Shown here one piece after another: positions 26,066-36,981 of a DNA stretch of 64,000 nt (its first letter is position 1; each line of letters opens with the position of its first letter). The notes beneath the pieces were generated by a model. The model searched no databases. It saw only the letters and a list, made by a program, of their open reading frames with translations, and was not told where the DNA came from. This DNA is from Variovorax sp. IB41 (GTDB lineage Bacteria > Pseudomonadota > Gammaproteobacteria > Burkholderiales > Burkholderiaceae_C): positions 930,001 through 994,000 of the forward strand of contig NZ_JAEFCB010000001.1 of NCBI RefSeq assembly GCF_016405905.1, given 5' to 3'. The translations under genes and the position numbers were made by a program.

Positions 26066-26629
26066 TCAGGGAAGCATCCGCTGGAGCTCGGCTTCGCCGT
26101 CGAAGAACTGGTGCTTCAGCGCGCCCAGCACGTGCAGGCCGAAGAGCACATACAGCACATAGCCGGCCCAGGTGTGCACGCCACCCAGCACCGTGTGCCA
26201 GCTTTCCTTCAAGGTCGGCTCGATGGCCGAGATCCAGCCGATACGCGGCCACTCGAACAGCCCGAAGAGCTGCATCGGGTGTGTGGCCGCATCCTTCCAG
26301 GCCGAATCGTGCATCCAGCCCGACAGCGGCAGCAGGATCATCAGCAGGTAGAGGGCACCGTGCGCCGCATGCGCGGCCGCGCGTTCGAGCCGCCCGTAGG
26401 AGCCGGGCATGGCCGGCGGCCGGTGCGTGGCGCGCCAGAGGATGCGAAGAATCACCAGCCCCAGCACCGTGATGCCGATGGACTTGTGGGTGTCGACGGC
26501 GGGCCGCACCCACTCGTCGGGATAGTGGTCCACCAGCAGGATCAGCGCGATGTTGAGCGCCATGAGCACGGCCACCAGCCAGTGCAGTGCGATCGCGGTT
26601 CGGGTGTAGCGGTTTTCTTGTTGGGGCAT
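26066..26629 (-). CDS. Cytochrome b561 family protein
   Basis: 187 residues, integral membrane di-heme b protein that passes electrons from quinol in the inner membrane. Four hydrophobic segments: about 12-32 (TAIALHWLVAVLMALNIALI), 48-66, 83-103 (HAAHGALYLLMILLPLSGWM) and 145-165 (HTWAGYVLYVLFGLHVLGAL). Heme-ligand histidines are expected at H17 (ALHW), in DTHKSIG, in AAHGALY and in the last segment. ATG at 26629 starts MPQQENRYTRTAIALHW, typical for the family. Single gene, convergent with the S9 peptidase gene. Confidence 0.9.
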   Translation of the reverse strand: MPQQENRYTRTAIALHWLVAVLMALNIALILLVDHYPDEWVRPAVDTHKSIGITVLGLVILRILWRATHRPPAMPGSYGRLERAAAHAAHGALYLLMILLPLSGWMHDSAWKDAATHPMQLFGLFEWPRIGWISAIEPTLKESWHTVLGGVHTWAGYVLYVLFGLHVLGALKHQFFDGEAELQRMLP

Positions 26630-26790
26630 GCGGGGAATTTTCAGGGCAGGACGCACTCAGTCTTCGGCACGCCCGATTGTCCCGGCATTGCGCTGGACCT
26701 TCCCGCCGCCTTGAAACCGCTGGTCGGGTTCTTGCGTACTCCGTTCGCCGCCGACCACCCTCGGCCTCGTCATTTTTTTGCGGCTTTGTC

Positions 26791-28257
26791 TTGAACGATT
26801 CACTCCAACGCGCCTTCGAGGCCGCATCGCCGCGGATTTCCCCGCCCGCCACGCCGCTGCGAAGCTGGCTGATCCATGGCGGCGTGCTCGTGCTCTGGGC
26901 ACTGCTGTTCGCGATGGCGTTTCGCATCGGCAACGTGCGCGCCTGGTCGGTGGGCGTGGCCTATGTGCTTTACGACACCGTGCTGCTGCTGTTCGTGGGG
27001 TGGAAGACCTTGCCTATCCTGCGGTCGCTGCGCCCGCCTGCTCCTGCCCCCGGAGGCAGCCCGCGCCGCACCACGCTGGGCGTGATCGTCGCCTCGCACA
27101 ACGAGGCCGCGGTGCTGCCGGTCACGCTTGCTGCGCTGCTCGGGCAGGACGACCGGCCCGACCGCATCGTGATCGCGGACGACGGCTCCACCGACGCCAC
27201 AGCAGAACTGCTCGCCGCGCGCTATGGCCTCACGGCGCCCGCGCCCGGCGCGTTGAGCGAGGCGAGCACGCTGCACCCCGGTCTTTACTGGCTGCGCCTG
27301 CCCCATGGCGGCAAGGCGGTGGCGCTCAATGCGGCGATGCTGTGCATCGACACCGACACCGTGCTCACCGTGGACGGCGACACGCTGCTGGACAAGGGCG
27401 CCATCGGCGCGGTGCGCCGCGCCTTCGCCGCCGAGCCCAACCTGGTGGCCGCCACCGGCGTCATCACCCCCGTGTGCAGCCGCACGCTGGCCGGGCGCTG
27501 CCTGCAGTGGTTCCAGACCTACGAATACATCCGCAACTTTCTCTCGCGCTATGCGTGGATGCGCGTCAACGGGCTGCTGCTGATCTCGGGCGCCTTCGCG
27601 GGCTTTCGGCTCGAGGCGGTGCGCGCGGTGGGCGGCTTCGACACCGACTGCCTGGTGGAGGACTACGAGCTCATCCACCGGCTGCACCGCCATGCAGAAG
27701 CGCATGGCCTCGCGTGGACCGTGCGCGTGCTCGGCGACGCACAGGCCCACACCGATGCGCCCAGCAGCACCGGCGCCTTCCTGCGGCAGCGTCGCCGCTG
27801 GTTCGGCGGCTTCCTGCAAACGCAGTACTGGTACCGCGCCATGGTGGGCGACCGGCGCTACGGATGGCTGGGCACGCTGATGCTGCCGGTCAAAGCCATC
27901 GACACGCTGCAGCCGCTCTACGGGCTGGCGGCCTTTGGGCTCTTGCTGATGTACCTGGTGCGCGGCGACTTCGGCGTGCTCGCGCCGGTGGCCGGGGTGA
28001 TCGGCGCGAAGATCGTGCTCGACCTGGCCTTTCACCTGTGGTCGGTGCACCTGTACCGGCGCTGGATCGGCCGCCCCGGCGAAGCCCACATGGCGCACGC
28101 CTTGCTGGCCGCGCTGGTGGAGCCCTTCACCTTCCAGATCCTGCGGCACACCGGCGCCGCATGGGGCTGGTGGACCTTCCTGACCGGTCGCGGCACCTGG
28201 GGCAAGCAAACCCGCGTCGGGCTGGTCGATGCCGAGGGCGCCGGGCGCCGGCCTTGA
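26791..28257 (+). CDS. Family 2 glycosyltransferase with membrane segments
   Basis: About 488 residues from a TTG start. Two N-terminal TM helices (residues about 31-75), a GT-A catalytic domain with LGVIVASHNEAAVLPVTLAA, VIADDGSTDAT, LTVDGDTLLD, ED in CLVEDYEL and QRRRWFGG (the Q-x-x-R-W processivity motif), then three C-terminal TM segments. This resembles hyaluronan/poly-N-acetylglucosamine-synthase-like processive enzymes; product unknown. The start is uncertain: the first ATG (26913) would cut the first helix, so TTG at 26791 is a compromise. No other polysaccharide genes are nearby. Confidence 0.78.
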   Translation: MNDSLQRAFEAASPRISPPATPLRSWLIHGGVLVLWALLFAMAFRIGNVRAWSVGVAYVLYDTVLLLFVGWKTLPILRSLRPPAPAPGGSPRRTTLGVIVASHNEAAVLPVTLAALLGQDDRPDRIVIADDGSTDATAELLAARYGLTAPAPGALSEASTLHPGLYWLRLPHGGKAVALNAAMLCIDTDTVLTVDGDTLLDKGAIGAVRRAFAAEPNLVAATGVITPVCSRTLAGRCLQWFQTYEYIRNFLSRYAWMRVNGLLLISGAFAGFRLEAVRAVGGFDTDCLVEDYELIHRLHRHAEAHGLAWTVRVLGDAQAHTDAPSSTGAFLRQRRRWFGGFLQTQYWYRAMVGDRRYGWLGTLMLPVKAIDTLQPLYGLAAFGLLLMYLVRGDFGVLAPVAGVIGAKIVLDLAFHLWSVHLYRRWIGRPGEAHMAHALLAALVEPFTFQILRHTGAAWGWWTFLTGRGTWGKQTRVGLVDAEGAGRRP

Positions 28258-28303
28258 CCTGCGGCGCGCGCCGAAGCGACCCGGTGCGAGTACCCGCAAT
28301 GCC

Positions 28304-29128
28304 TCAGGCCGCGCCGAAGCGGTAGCTCGACACCACCAGCCCGCCCATGAAGGCGTCCTCGTGGTACACGCGCTCGCCGGCATCCGCCTCGGCCGCGCCG
28401 ACCGCGACCATCAGCGGAATCAGGTGCTCCTCGCGCGGATGCGCCATGCGCGCGGCGGGCGCCGCTTCCCAGTTCTTCAGGTGCGCGGCGCGCTCGGCCG
28501 GCGCGCCCTTCACCACCGCGGCGTCGAGCCAGTCGTCGAAGGCCTTCGAGACGCCATGCGCCTGCGGGCCGAAGTTGCGCAGGTTGTGATAGCTCAGGCC
28601 ACTGCCGACGATCAGCACGTCTTCGTCGCGCAACGGCGCGAGCGCGCGGCCCAGTGCGAGATGCTCGGCCGGATCGAGCCCGCGCCGCAGCGACAGCTGC
28701 ACCACCGGCACGTCGGCCTTCGGATAGATCGCGGCCATCGGCGAGAACATGCCGTGGTCGTAGCCGCGCTCGGGATCGATCTGCACCGGCAGGCCGGCCG
28801 CCGCGATGAGCGACTGCACACGCTGCGCGAGTTCGGGCGAACCGGGCGCGTCGTAGCGCACCTCGTAGGTGTGGGGCGGGAAGCCGCCGTAGTCATAGAT
28901 CATGGGCGGCTTCGGGTTGCCCTGCACCGTGAAAGCCGGGGCCTCCCAATGCGCCGACACCATGAGGATGGCCTTGGGCGTGCGGCCGATCTGGCGCGGC
29001 ATGTCGGCGAGCGAGGCGGCCAGTTGGTCGTAGGTGGGGCCCATCTCCTTCTTCATCCAGGGCCAGGGGCCGCCGCCGTGGGAGATGAAGTACGTGGGGA
29101 GGCGGGAGGTGCGGTTGTCGTGGGTCAA
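28304..29128 (-). CDS. LigB/DODA-type extradiol dioxygenase (4,5-DOPA dioxygenase-like)
   Basis: 274 residues. Class III extradiol dioxygenase fold with likely metal ligands in FISHGGGPWP, VSAHWEAP, YDHGMFSP and SGLSYHNLRN, the pattern of YgiD/DODA proteins that open catechol-like rings. It starts with TTG at 29128, supported by an AAGGAG ribosome site 7 bases upstream and by the family N-terminus; there is no closer ATG. It is divergent from a LysR-family gene with about 99 bases between, so that regulator probably controls it. Confidence 0.88.
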   Translation of the reverse strand: MTHDNRTSRLPTYFISHGGGPWPWMKKEMGPTYDQLAASLADMPRQIGRTPKAILMVSAHWEAPAFTVQGNPKPPMIYDYGGFPPHTYEVRYDAPGSPELAQRVQSLIAAAGLPVQIDPERGYDHGMFSPMAAIYPKADVPVVQLSLRRGLDPAEHLALGRALAPLRDEDVLIVGSGLSYHNLRNFGPQAHGVSKAFDDWLDAAVVKGAPAERAAHLKNWEAAPAARMAHPREEHLIPLMVAVGAAEADAGERVYHEDAFMGGLVVSSYRFGAA

Positions 29129-29227
29129 GTCGATGCTCCTTCAAGCGTTGGATCGACTGTAGACATTTCCTCAAAGGAAATCGACCGGCTACGATGCATC
29201 GAATCATTTCTTCCGAGGAAACCATCG

Positions 29228-30163
29228 ATGGACCGCATGACCAGCCTGCGCGTGTTCCGCGAGGTCGTCGAAGCCGGCAGCTTCACGGCCGCGGCCGGGC
29301 GCCTCTCGATGTCGCCGCCCATGGCGAGCAAGCATGTGGCGCAGCTGGAGAAGTCGCTCGGCGCGCGCCTCTTGCACCGCTCCAGCCGCCACCTGAGTCT
29401 GACCGAAGCCGGAACGGCCTGGTACGAGCAGAGCCGCCGCGCGCTCGACCTGCTCGATGCGGCCGAGGCGGCGATCGGCCAGACCAGCGAGGCGCCGCGC
29501 GGCCAGCTCAAGGTGAGCGCGCCGGTGTGGTGTGCCACGCCGCGTTTCGCGCGCGTGCTCGCCGATTACCGCGAGCGCTTTCCCGAAGTGCTGGTCGACA
29601 TGCACCTGGAGAACCGCAAGGTCGATCTCGCGGCCGATGGCTATGACCTCGCTTTGCGCGCCACGCAGGAGCCCTCGCCCGCGCTGATCGCGCGGCCGCT
29701 GTGCCGCGTGCCCTTTCACCTCGCGGGCACGCCCGATTACCTGAAGCGCATGGGCGGCTGCCCCGCGCTGCCCGCCGACCTGGCGCGGCTCGGCGCGATC
29801 GTGCCGAGCTACGTGAACCTGGACAACCTCGCGCTCAAGGGACCGGGCGGGCGGATGCTGCCGCTGCGCCTCACGCCGGCGATGCGCTCGGACGACACCA
29901 CGCTCACGCTGCACGCGGTGCATGCGGGCATGGGCATCGCGTTCATGCCGCTGTGGCTCATCGACGACGACCTCGCCGAGGGCCGCCTCGTGCGGCTGCT
30001 GCCGGAGTACGCGGCCGAGCCCGTCACGCTCTTCGCGGTGTACACCAGCCGGCAGTACATGGCGCCCAAGCTGCGTACTTTCATCGACTTCCTGGGCGAG
30101 CGGCTCGGCGCGCTGGAACCAAAGGCAACGCCGCCCGCCGTCGCGAAGCCTCGCAAGCGCTAG
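29228..30163 (+). CDS. LysR-family transcriptional regulator (CrgA/DSBA-oxidoreductase-neighbour type)
   Basis: 311 residues. HTH region MTSLRVFREVVEAGSFTAAA then LSMSPPMASKHVAQLEKSLG and LLHRSSRHLSLTEAG, followed by an effector domain with VDLAADGYDLALR typical of the CrgA-like LysR subgroup. The C-terminus is basic (KPRKR). The gene is divergent from the DODA dioxygenase gene, and ATG at 29228 follows the AT-containing shared promoter region. Likely local regulator of that dioxygenase. Confidence 0.88.
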   Translation: MDRMTSLRVFREVVEAGSFTAAAGRLSMSPPMASKHVAQLEKSLGARLLHRSSRHLSLTEAGTAWYEQSRRALDLLDAAEAAIGQTSEAPRGQLKVSAPVWCATPRFARVLADYRERFPEVLVDMHLENRKVDLAADGYDLALRATQEPSPALIARPLCRVPFHLAGTPDYLKRMGGCPALPADLARLGAIVPSYVNLDNLALKGPGGRMLPLRLTPAMRSDDTTLTLHAVHAGMGIAFMPLWLIDDDLAEGRLVRLLPEYAAEPVTLFAVYTSRQYMAPKLRTFIDFLGERLGALEPKATPPAVAKPRKR

Positions 30164-30229
30164 AACAACGCACCTTTTCAGGGCAAGGACTTGCGGGCGC
30201 GGCTACAGTCCAAGGCTCTCTGGGAGACC

Positions 30230-32088
<1,859 letters not shown>

Positions 32089-32092
<4 letters not shown>

Positions 32093-32781
32093 TCGAAACC
32101 CACCCGGTAGAGGTGAAACGTCTGCCGGGTCTGGAACCCCAGGCGTTCGTAGAGCCCGATGGCCGTCGCGTTGTCGTCGCGGACATGCAGGAAAGGTGTT
32201 TCGCCGCGCGCGCGTATCTCGCGGCGAAGGATGTTCATGAGGCGGCCCGCGATGCCCTTGCCGCGGTTCGCGTCGGTCACGCAGACCGCGCTGATCTCGG
32301 TGTAGCCGTCCAGGCGCATCCGCTCGCCCGCCATCGCAACGAGGCGCCCGCCGTCCCGGATGCCGATGTAGTTGCCCATCTCGTGCGTTCGCGGGCCGAA
32401 GGGGCCGGGCTTGGTCTCCAGGGCCAGTGCCAGCATCTCGGGCGCGTCGGCGGCGGCCAGCCGAAGCACGTCGTCTTGCGTCGCGCTCGCAGCCTCGGCG
32501 GTGTCCACCATCTGGCACACCGCGAACAGGCGCTCGGCGTGCACCCCTTCCACCGGCGGCAACGGCTCCAGCGCCGTGAGCAGCACGTGCTCGCCCGGCG
32601 CGACGAGCAGGCCGAGCTGACGGAAGGCCTCGGGCGTCGTGTTCGCCACGCCGGCGAACGCAGCGACCTCCGGGTGGTAGCGGGCGGCGAGTTCTGCGCA
32701 CTGCCCCAGATGCGCCTGCTTCGTGGCGAGGGCGAACCATGGCGGGTTGTCGAGCCGGCTTTCATCGTGATGTTTCGTCAT
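32089..32781 (-). CDS. GNAT-family N-acetyltransferase (FR47-like)
   Basis: 230 residues. The C-terminal half carries the GNAT core: GNYIGIRDGGRLVAMAGERM, acetyl-CoA loop VCVTDANRGKGIAGRLMN with R-G-K-G-I-A, and FLHVRDDNATAIGLYERLGF. The first 110 residues are a variable N-terminal domain. This matches FR47-like acetyltransferases annotated in proteobacteria; the acceptor is unknown. It converges with the ABC exporter gene and is divergent from the GlxA-type regulator gene. Confidence 0.85.
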
Positions 32782-32851
32782 GCAGCCAGTTTAGGCAGCG
32801 GTCCCGCTCTGGGCTACAGTCGCAAACGACATCTTTGGTGCGATTCACGAC

Positions 32852-33814
32852 ATGAAGCTTTGCATCCTCGCCCTCGGCGGCGCGTTCGACACCGGCCTCA
32901 CCGCGCTGCTGGACACCTTTGCCACGGCGAACGAACTGGCCATGCTGCAAGGGGCAACGTCGCCGCCATTCGACGTGCGGCTCGTCGGCGTCAGAAGGCG
33001 CATCCGCACGGCCATGGGGTTCACCACGATGGTCGAGCCGGCGGGCGCGCTCGGGCGGCCCGACTGGGTGGTGGTGCCGGCGCTGAATGCCAAGCAGCCT
33101 GTGAGCCTCGTGGAAGCCTTGGGGCGGCGCGATGTGTGCGAAGCGAAGGCGCACCTCCGCGCCTGGCATGCGGAGGGCATCGGCATCGCCGCCGCCTGCA
33201 TCGGCACCTTCCTGCTCGCGGACGCGGGGCTGCTGGACCACGGCGAGGCGACCACGACCTGGTCGCTCGCGCCCCTCTTTCGCCAGCGCTATCCGGCGGT
33301 GAAGCTGGACGATTCGCGCATGGTCATCACATCGCGCGGCGTGGTGACGGCGGGCGCGATGATGGGCCACCTCGACCTGGCGCTCTGGCTGGTCCGGCAG
33401 GCCAGCCCCGAGCTGGCGGCGCGCGTGGCGCGGCTGATGCTGGTCGACAGCCGCTCCTCGCAGGCGCAGTACATCATTCCGGATTTCGTGGCCCATGCCG
33501 ATCCGCTGATGGCGCGGTTCGAGCGCTGGTCGCGCGAGCACCTCGCGCAAGGGTTCTCGCTGCAGGCCTGCGCGGATGCGTTGCATGTTCATCCGCGCAC
33601 GCTGCAGCGCCGGATGGAAGCGGTGCTGGGCAAGTCGCCCCTCGCGTTCTTCCAGGACCTGCGCATCGAGCACGCCAAGCAACTCGTGGCGTCCGGCGGC
33701 GACCTCGAGGCGATCGCGGCAGCGGTCGGCTATGCCGATGCCTCGACCCTGCGGAACCTCCTTCGCCGCAAGCTCGGCCGCGGCGTGCGGGAGCTTCGCG
33801 CGGAAATGAGATAA
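32852..33814 (+). CDS. GlxA-family transcriptional regulator (DJ-1/PfpI domain + AraC HTH)
   Basis: 320 residues. Residues 1-190 form a DJ-1/PfpI-like class I glutamine-amidotransferase fold with the elbow region GIGIAAACIGTFLLADAGLL; residues about 225-320 are an AraC-type double HTH (SLQACADALHVHPRTLQRRM then AIAAAVGYADASTLRNLLRR). Such GlxA regulators usually control amine or amino-acid catabolism. Genes on both sides run the opposite way, the GNAT gene divergently and the VOC gene convergently. Confidence 0.9.
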   Translation: MKLCILALGGAFDTGLTALLDTFATANELAMLQGATSPPFDVRLVGVRRRIRTAMGFTTMVEPAGALGRPDWVVVPALNAKQPVSLVEALGRRDVCEAKAHLRAWHAEGIGIAAACIGTFLLADAGLLDHGEATTTWSLAPLFRQRYPAVKLDDSRMVITSRGVVTAGAMMGHLDLALWLVRQASPELAARVARLMLVDSRSSQAQYIIPDFVAHADPLMARFERWSREHLAQGFSLQACADALHVHPRTLQRRMEAVLGKSPLAFFQDLRIEHAKQLVASGGDLEAIAAAVGYADASTLRNLLRRKLGRGVRELRAEMR

Positions 33815-33828
33815 CGGCGGCCCTCTTA

Positions 33829-34266
33829 TCAGGCCGGCAGCGCGCCGGCCTCGTACTGTGCCGCGAACTCCCCGCTCGGCGGGATCGGCTTGATGATGTC
33901 GATCAGCACCCCGTTCGGATCGCGCGTGATGAAGTGCCGCTGGCCGAAAGCCTCGTCGCGCAGCGGCAGCAGGATCGGCAGGCCCGCCGCCTTCAGCCGG
34001 TCGTGAACGGCGTCGGGGTCGTCCACCTCGAAGTTCAGCAGCAGCCCGCCCACCACCTGGCCGCGCGCCGGCGCGGGAATGGTCTCGTGGCGGCCATCGA
34101 GCACGGCCAGGTTCACCGAAGGCTCGCCCTCCAGCTGCAGGTGCACGTACCAGTCGCTGGTGAAGAGCGGCACGAAGCCGAAGTGCGATTGGTAGAAGGC
34201 GGCGGTGCCGGCCACGTCTTCGGTCATGACGACGGGGTAGTAGCTCGTGACTTTCATGGGAAGCAT
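33829..34266 (-). CDS. VOC-family (glyoxalase/bleomycin-resistance-like) protein
   Basis: 145 residues, one full VOC module of two beta-alpha-beta-beta-beta units: [20 protein letters not shown] and [20 protein letters not shown], ending [17 protein letters not shown]. Metal or ligand positions are not obvious. ATG at 34266 is chosen because an AAAGGACC ribosome site lies 8 bases upstream; an in-frame ATG at 34257 is possible. The gene is divergent from the TetR gene and shares the twin-operator region, so it is the probable regulated partner. Functions in the family range from glyoxalase to antibiotic sequestration. Confidence 0.85.
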   Translation of the reverse strand: MLPMKVTSYYPVVMTEDVAGTAAFYQSHFGFVPLFTSDWYVHLQLEGEPSVNLAVLDGRHETIPAPARGQVVGGLLLNFEVDDPDAVHDRLKAAGLPILLPLRDEAFGQRHFITRDPNGVLIDIIKPIPPSGEFAAQYEAGALPA

Positions 34267-34289
34267 GGGACAGGTCCTTTCATAAAACA

Positions 34290-34308
34290 TACAGACTGTA
34301 CGTAAATT
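34290..34308. promoter_or_regulatory. TetR operator candidate 1
   Basis: TACAGACTGTACGTAAATT, containing the perfect palindrome TACAGACTGTA. It repeats the ends of the site at 34320 (TACAGAC at the start and CTGNNNGTAAATT at the end), start-to-start distance 30 bases. The position between divergent VOC and TetR genes fits repression of both. Confidence 0.6.
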
Positions 34309-34319
34309 GAATATTAACC

Positions 34320-34342
34320 TACAGACAGCCTGCATGTAAATT
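34320..34342. promoter_or_regulatory. TetR operator candidate 2
   Basis: Second copy of the element: TACA...TGTA inverted ends (34320-34338, 7 of 9 base pairs matching around a central C), sharing TACAGAC and CTG-NNN-GTAAATT with copy 1 but with 4 extra bases in the middle. It ends 7 bases before the tetR ATG, so occupancy would block tetR expression. tetR has no visible Shine-Dalgarno. Confidence 0.6.
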
Positions 34343-34349
34343 ACCTCCC

Positions 34350-34931
34350 ATGGTCACCAACCGCGAACGCACCGAAACCACCCAGCTCGCACTGATCGAA
34401 GCCGCCCGCGCGCTCTTCGTCAGCAAGGGCTACGGCGACACCTCCACCCCCGAAATCGCGCAGGCCGCGGGCATCACGCGCGGCGCGCTGTACCACCACT
34501 TCGCGGACAAGCGCGACCTGTTCCGGCAGGTGCTCGCGCGCGAGGCGATGGCGGTCGCGGCCGACATCGAGGCCGCGACGCCCGAGCGGCTGGGCCCGCG
34601 CGAGGCGCTGCTCCAGGGCAGCGAGGCCTACCTGGACGCCATGACCGTGCCGGGCCGCACGCGGCTCCTGCTGGTCGATGGCCCCGCGGTGCTGGGCATG
34701 GCCGAGTCCATGGCGATCGACGATGCCAACGCGGCGCAGTCGCTGCGGGAGGGCTTGAAGCGCGCGGGCATGGGGCGCGGCCAAGTCTCCGTCGATGCGC
34801 TGTCGCAGTTGCTGTCGGCCGCCTTCGACCGCGCCGCGCTGGAAATCGACGCGGGCGCCGATGCCAAAGAGGTCCGCGCGGCCATGCGCTGGCTGATCGA
34901 GCAGGCGCTGGGGCCCGTCAAGAAACGCTGA
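34350..34931 (+). CDS. TetR/AcrR-family transcriptional regulator
   Basis: 193 residues. N-terminal [23 protein letters not shown], then [20 protein letters not shown] and RDLFRQVL is the classical TetR DNA-binding domain; the remainder is the helical ligand domain ([20 protein letters not shown]). It is divergent from the VOC gene with two operator-like repeats between them, the usual architecture for autoregulated TetR control. It converges toward tssF, from which a large hairpin at 34965-35032 separates it. Confidence 0.92.
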   Translation: MVTNRERTETTQLALIEAARALFVSKGYGDTSTPEIAQAAGITRGALYHHFADKRDLFRQVLAREAMAVAADIEAATPERLGPREALLQGSEAYLDAMTVPGRTRLLLVDGPAVLGMAESMAIDDANAAQSLREGLKRAGMGRGQVSVDALSQLLSAAFDRAALEIDAGADAKEVRAAMRWLIEQALGPVKKR

Positions 34932-34964
34932 CCCGTCCTGACTCGAGTTGGCCGTCAATCCACA

Positions 34965-35032
34965 AAAACCGTTCGGGCTGAGCTTGTCGAAGCCTCGCGC
35001 GGCGCTTCGACAAGCTCAGCGTGAACGGTTTT
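34965..35032. repeat. Large REP-like hairpin between convergent tetR and tssF
   Basis: Two 29-base arms (34965-34993 and 35004-35032) are inverted copies with two mismatches, around a 10-base loop; the core GAGCTTGTCGAAGC / GCTTCGACAAGCTC resembles the short palindromic REP-like family common in Burkholderiales, Xanthomonas and Pseudomonas genomes (established pattern, quoted from memory). AAAA at the left and TTTT at the right let it act as a bidirectional terminator for both converging genes. Confidence 0.8.
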
Positions 35033-35054
35033 ATCTTTTCGAACGCACTGGGTA

Positions 35055-36935
35055 TCAGACGATCCCGCGCCCGCCCATGCGCACGGGCCACCTGGCCACC
35101 GTGCCGCGCTGCATCGATTCGAGCGTCGTCTGCGTGAACACGTTGATGCTCACGTGCCGCGCGAGGTAGTGCTCCAGCACCACGCCCAGGAGGTACGGGC
35201 TCGTGCCCGAGAAGCCCTCTTCGTCGACGCTCAGGGTGCACTGCACGCCGCGCCCGTAGATCAGCGGCCCCGAGCCCGGCAGGCGCCGCGTCACCGGCTC
35301 GATGCGCGAGCCCACGAGGCTGTCGATCTGCCGGCGCAGCACGTCGCTGTCGGCCGAGACGAACAGCCGCAGCATGTCGCGCAGCGCCTGCGCGCCCTCG
35401 CGGTGCGGCATGTCGGCCAGCGGCAGGTGGTTGAAGCCCAGCTGGCGAATCAGCCGCCAGGCGATTTCGCGCTGCGCGAACGGCGACTTCGGCGTGCTCG
35501 GCGGGCGGATCAGGCCCACCGCCGACACCGGGATCGAATCGGACACCGCCAGATCCGAATGCCCGTTGCGCGGCACCAGGCACGGCAGGTCGCGGTTCGT
35601 GAGCATCGCCTTCACCGAGAGGTAGCGCAGGCTCTCCGGATACGGCGCCTCGTGCTGGTCGACCAGCGAAAGAAACACCTCGGTGCCGATGTACGGCGTG
35701 CGCGTGCCGTACTTGCGCGCCGTGTCGGACACGAGCCGCGGCTCGCGGCGCACCGAGAAGTAGCGGCCGTGGTTGCCCTCGTCTTCATTGAGCGTCTGGT
35801 AGAGCGGGCGGAACTCCATCTCGGCCGTGGTCTGCGCCTGCTGCCCCGCAATGCGCTGGACCGAATAGACCTCGAAGTCGAGCGGCCGCGAGCGGTCGGG
35901 CACCAGGTGGAACTCGGGCTGCGCCGCGTTGAGCTCGATGCGGTCGGTGCGCCGCTCGAAGAGGTTGACCACCGGCGTGCTGAAGAGCGCGAACTGCCCC
36001 GCATCGACCAGCGCGCCCAGCGGCCCCGGCGGCTTGCTCAGCAGCACGAGGATCTCGACCTCCTTGCCCTGCACGCGCGCAAGGCCCGGCGCCAGCTGGG
36101 TCAGCGTGAAGAAGTAAAAGCGCTCCGGGCACGCGAAGTATTCGTGCAGCAGGTTGTGCCCATGGAAGGTGTTCCACGCGAGCGGCAACAGCCCCTGTCC
36201 CGGCGCGAGCCCTTCGTGCACCAGCGCACCGTCGGTCACCACATGCGGCCGCTCCATCAATCGGCCAGGCTCGCCGACGAAGGTGGCGACCGCCGAGGTG
36301 TGCAGCAGCTCGAACAGGTGCGAGGCCACGTGCTCGTTGCCGCGCAGGTAGATGGGCAACCGGTCGAGCCCGACCAGCGCGCCGAAGCCCATCTCGCCCA
36401 CGGTGCGCAGCTTCAGGCGCAGCGCGCCCGTCACCTGCACGTGCGGCGGCAGGTAGCGCTCCAGCGCGGGAATGTCGGGCGGCGCGCCGGTGAGCTTCGC
36501 ATCGACGATCTCGATGGGCCACAGCGTCACGTCCTGGCTGGAGCGGAACTCGCACGGCGTTTCCTCGCCCGCCGGCACGCGCGCATGGAAGGCCGTGCCG
36601 CGCGGCACCGCGAAGCCGCGCGTGAAGTCGCCCTCCTTCACGCTCGGGTGCAGTTGCGCCACCGCCATCGACGGCGTGGGGCTCAGGTAATTGGGATACA
36701 GCACCTCGAGCAGCCGCTGGGTGAAGCGCGGGAACTCCGCGTCCAGCTTGATCTGCATGCGTGCCGAGAGAAAGCTGAACGACTCGATGAGCCGCTCCAC
36801 GTACGGGTCGGCCACCTCGATGCCGTGCATGCCCAGGCGCCTTGCGATCTTCGGGTGCGAGGCCGCGAACTCGCTCGCGGCCTCGCGCATGTAGACCAGC
36901 TCTTTGTTGTAGTAGTCGAGGAGTTGCGGGTCCAT
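35055..36935 (-). CDS. tssF: Type VI secretion baseplate protein TssF (ImpG/VasA)
   Basis: 626 residues, full family length. N-terminal MDPQLLDYYNKELVYMREAA, then EFAASHPKIARRLGMHG and PYVERLIESFSFLSARMQIK, is the TssF signature, followed by FPRFTQRLLEVLYPNYLSPT; the C-terminal SPYLLGVVLEHYLARHVSIN, then VFTQTTL, also matches. TssF forms the baseplate wedge with TssE, TssG and TssK. TssG is expected right after TssF in most clusters but is absent here: the gene ends 23 bases from a REP-like hairpin. Upstream is tssE. No other T6SS gene occurs in the window. Confidence 0.95.
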   Translation of the reverse strand: MDPQLLDYYNKELVYMREAASEFAASHPKIARRLGMHGIEVADPYVERLIESFSFLSARMQIKLDAEFPRFTQRLLEVLYPNYLSPTPSMAVAQLHPSVKEGDFTRGFAVPRGTAFHARVPAGEETPCEFRSSQDVTLWPIEIVDAKLTGAPPDIPALERYLPPHVQVTGALRLKLRTVGEMGFGALVGLDRLPIYLRGNEHVASHLFELLHTSAVATFVGEPGRLMERPHVVTDGALVHEGLAPGQGLLPLAWNTFHGHNLLHEYFACPERFYFFTLTQLAPGLARVQGKEVEILVLLSKPPGPLGALVDAGQFALFSTPVVNLFERRTDRIELNAAQPEFHLVPDRSRPLDFEVYSVQRIAGQQAQTTAEMEFRPLYQTLNEDEGNHGRYFSVRREPRLVSDTARKYGTRTPYIGTEVFLSLVDQHEAPYPESLRYLSVKAMLTNRDLPCLVPRNGHSDLAVSDSIPVSAVGLIRPPSTPKSPFAQREIAWRLIRQLGFNHLPLADMPHREGAQALRDMLRLFVSADSDVLRRQIDSLVGSRIEPVTRRLPGSGPLIYGRGVQCTLSVDEEGFSGTSPYLLGVVLEHYLARHVSINVFTQTTLESMQRGTVARWPVRMGGRGIV

Positions 36936-36981
36936 GGTGGCGTGTTTTCCCTGAATGAAGTCTGCTGTTGTGATGAAAGGA

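Noticed and set aside
34965..35032. Hairpin considered as a CRISPR-like or integron attC-like element
   Set aside because: Single copy with no spacers, integrase or cassette; REP-like terminator fits better.
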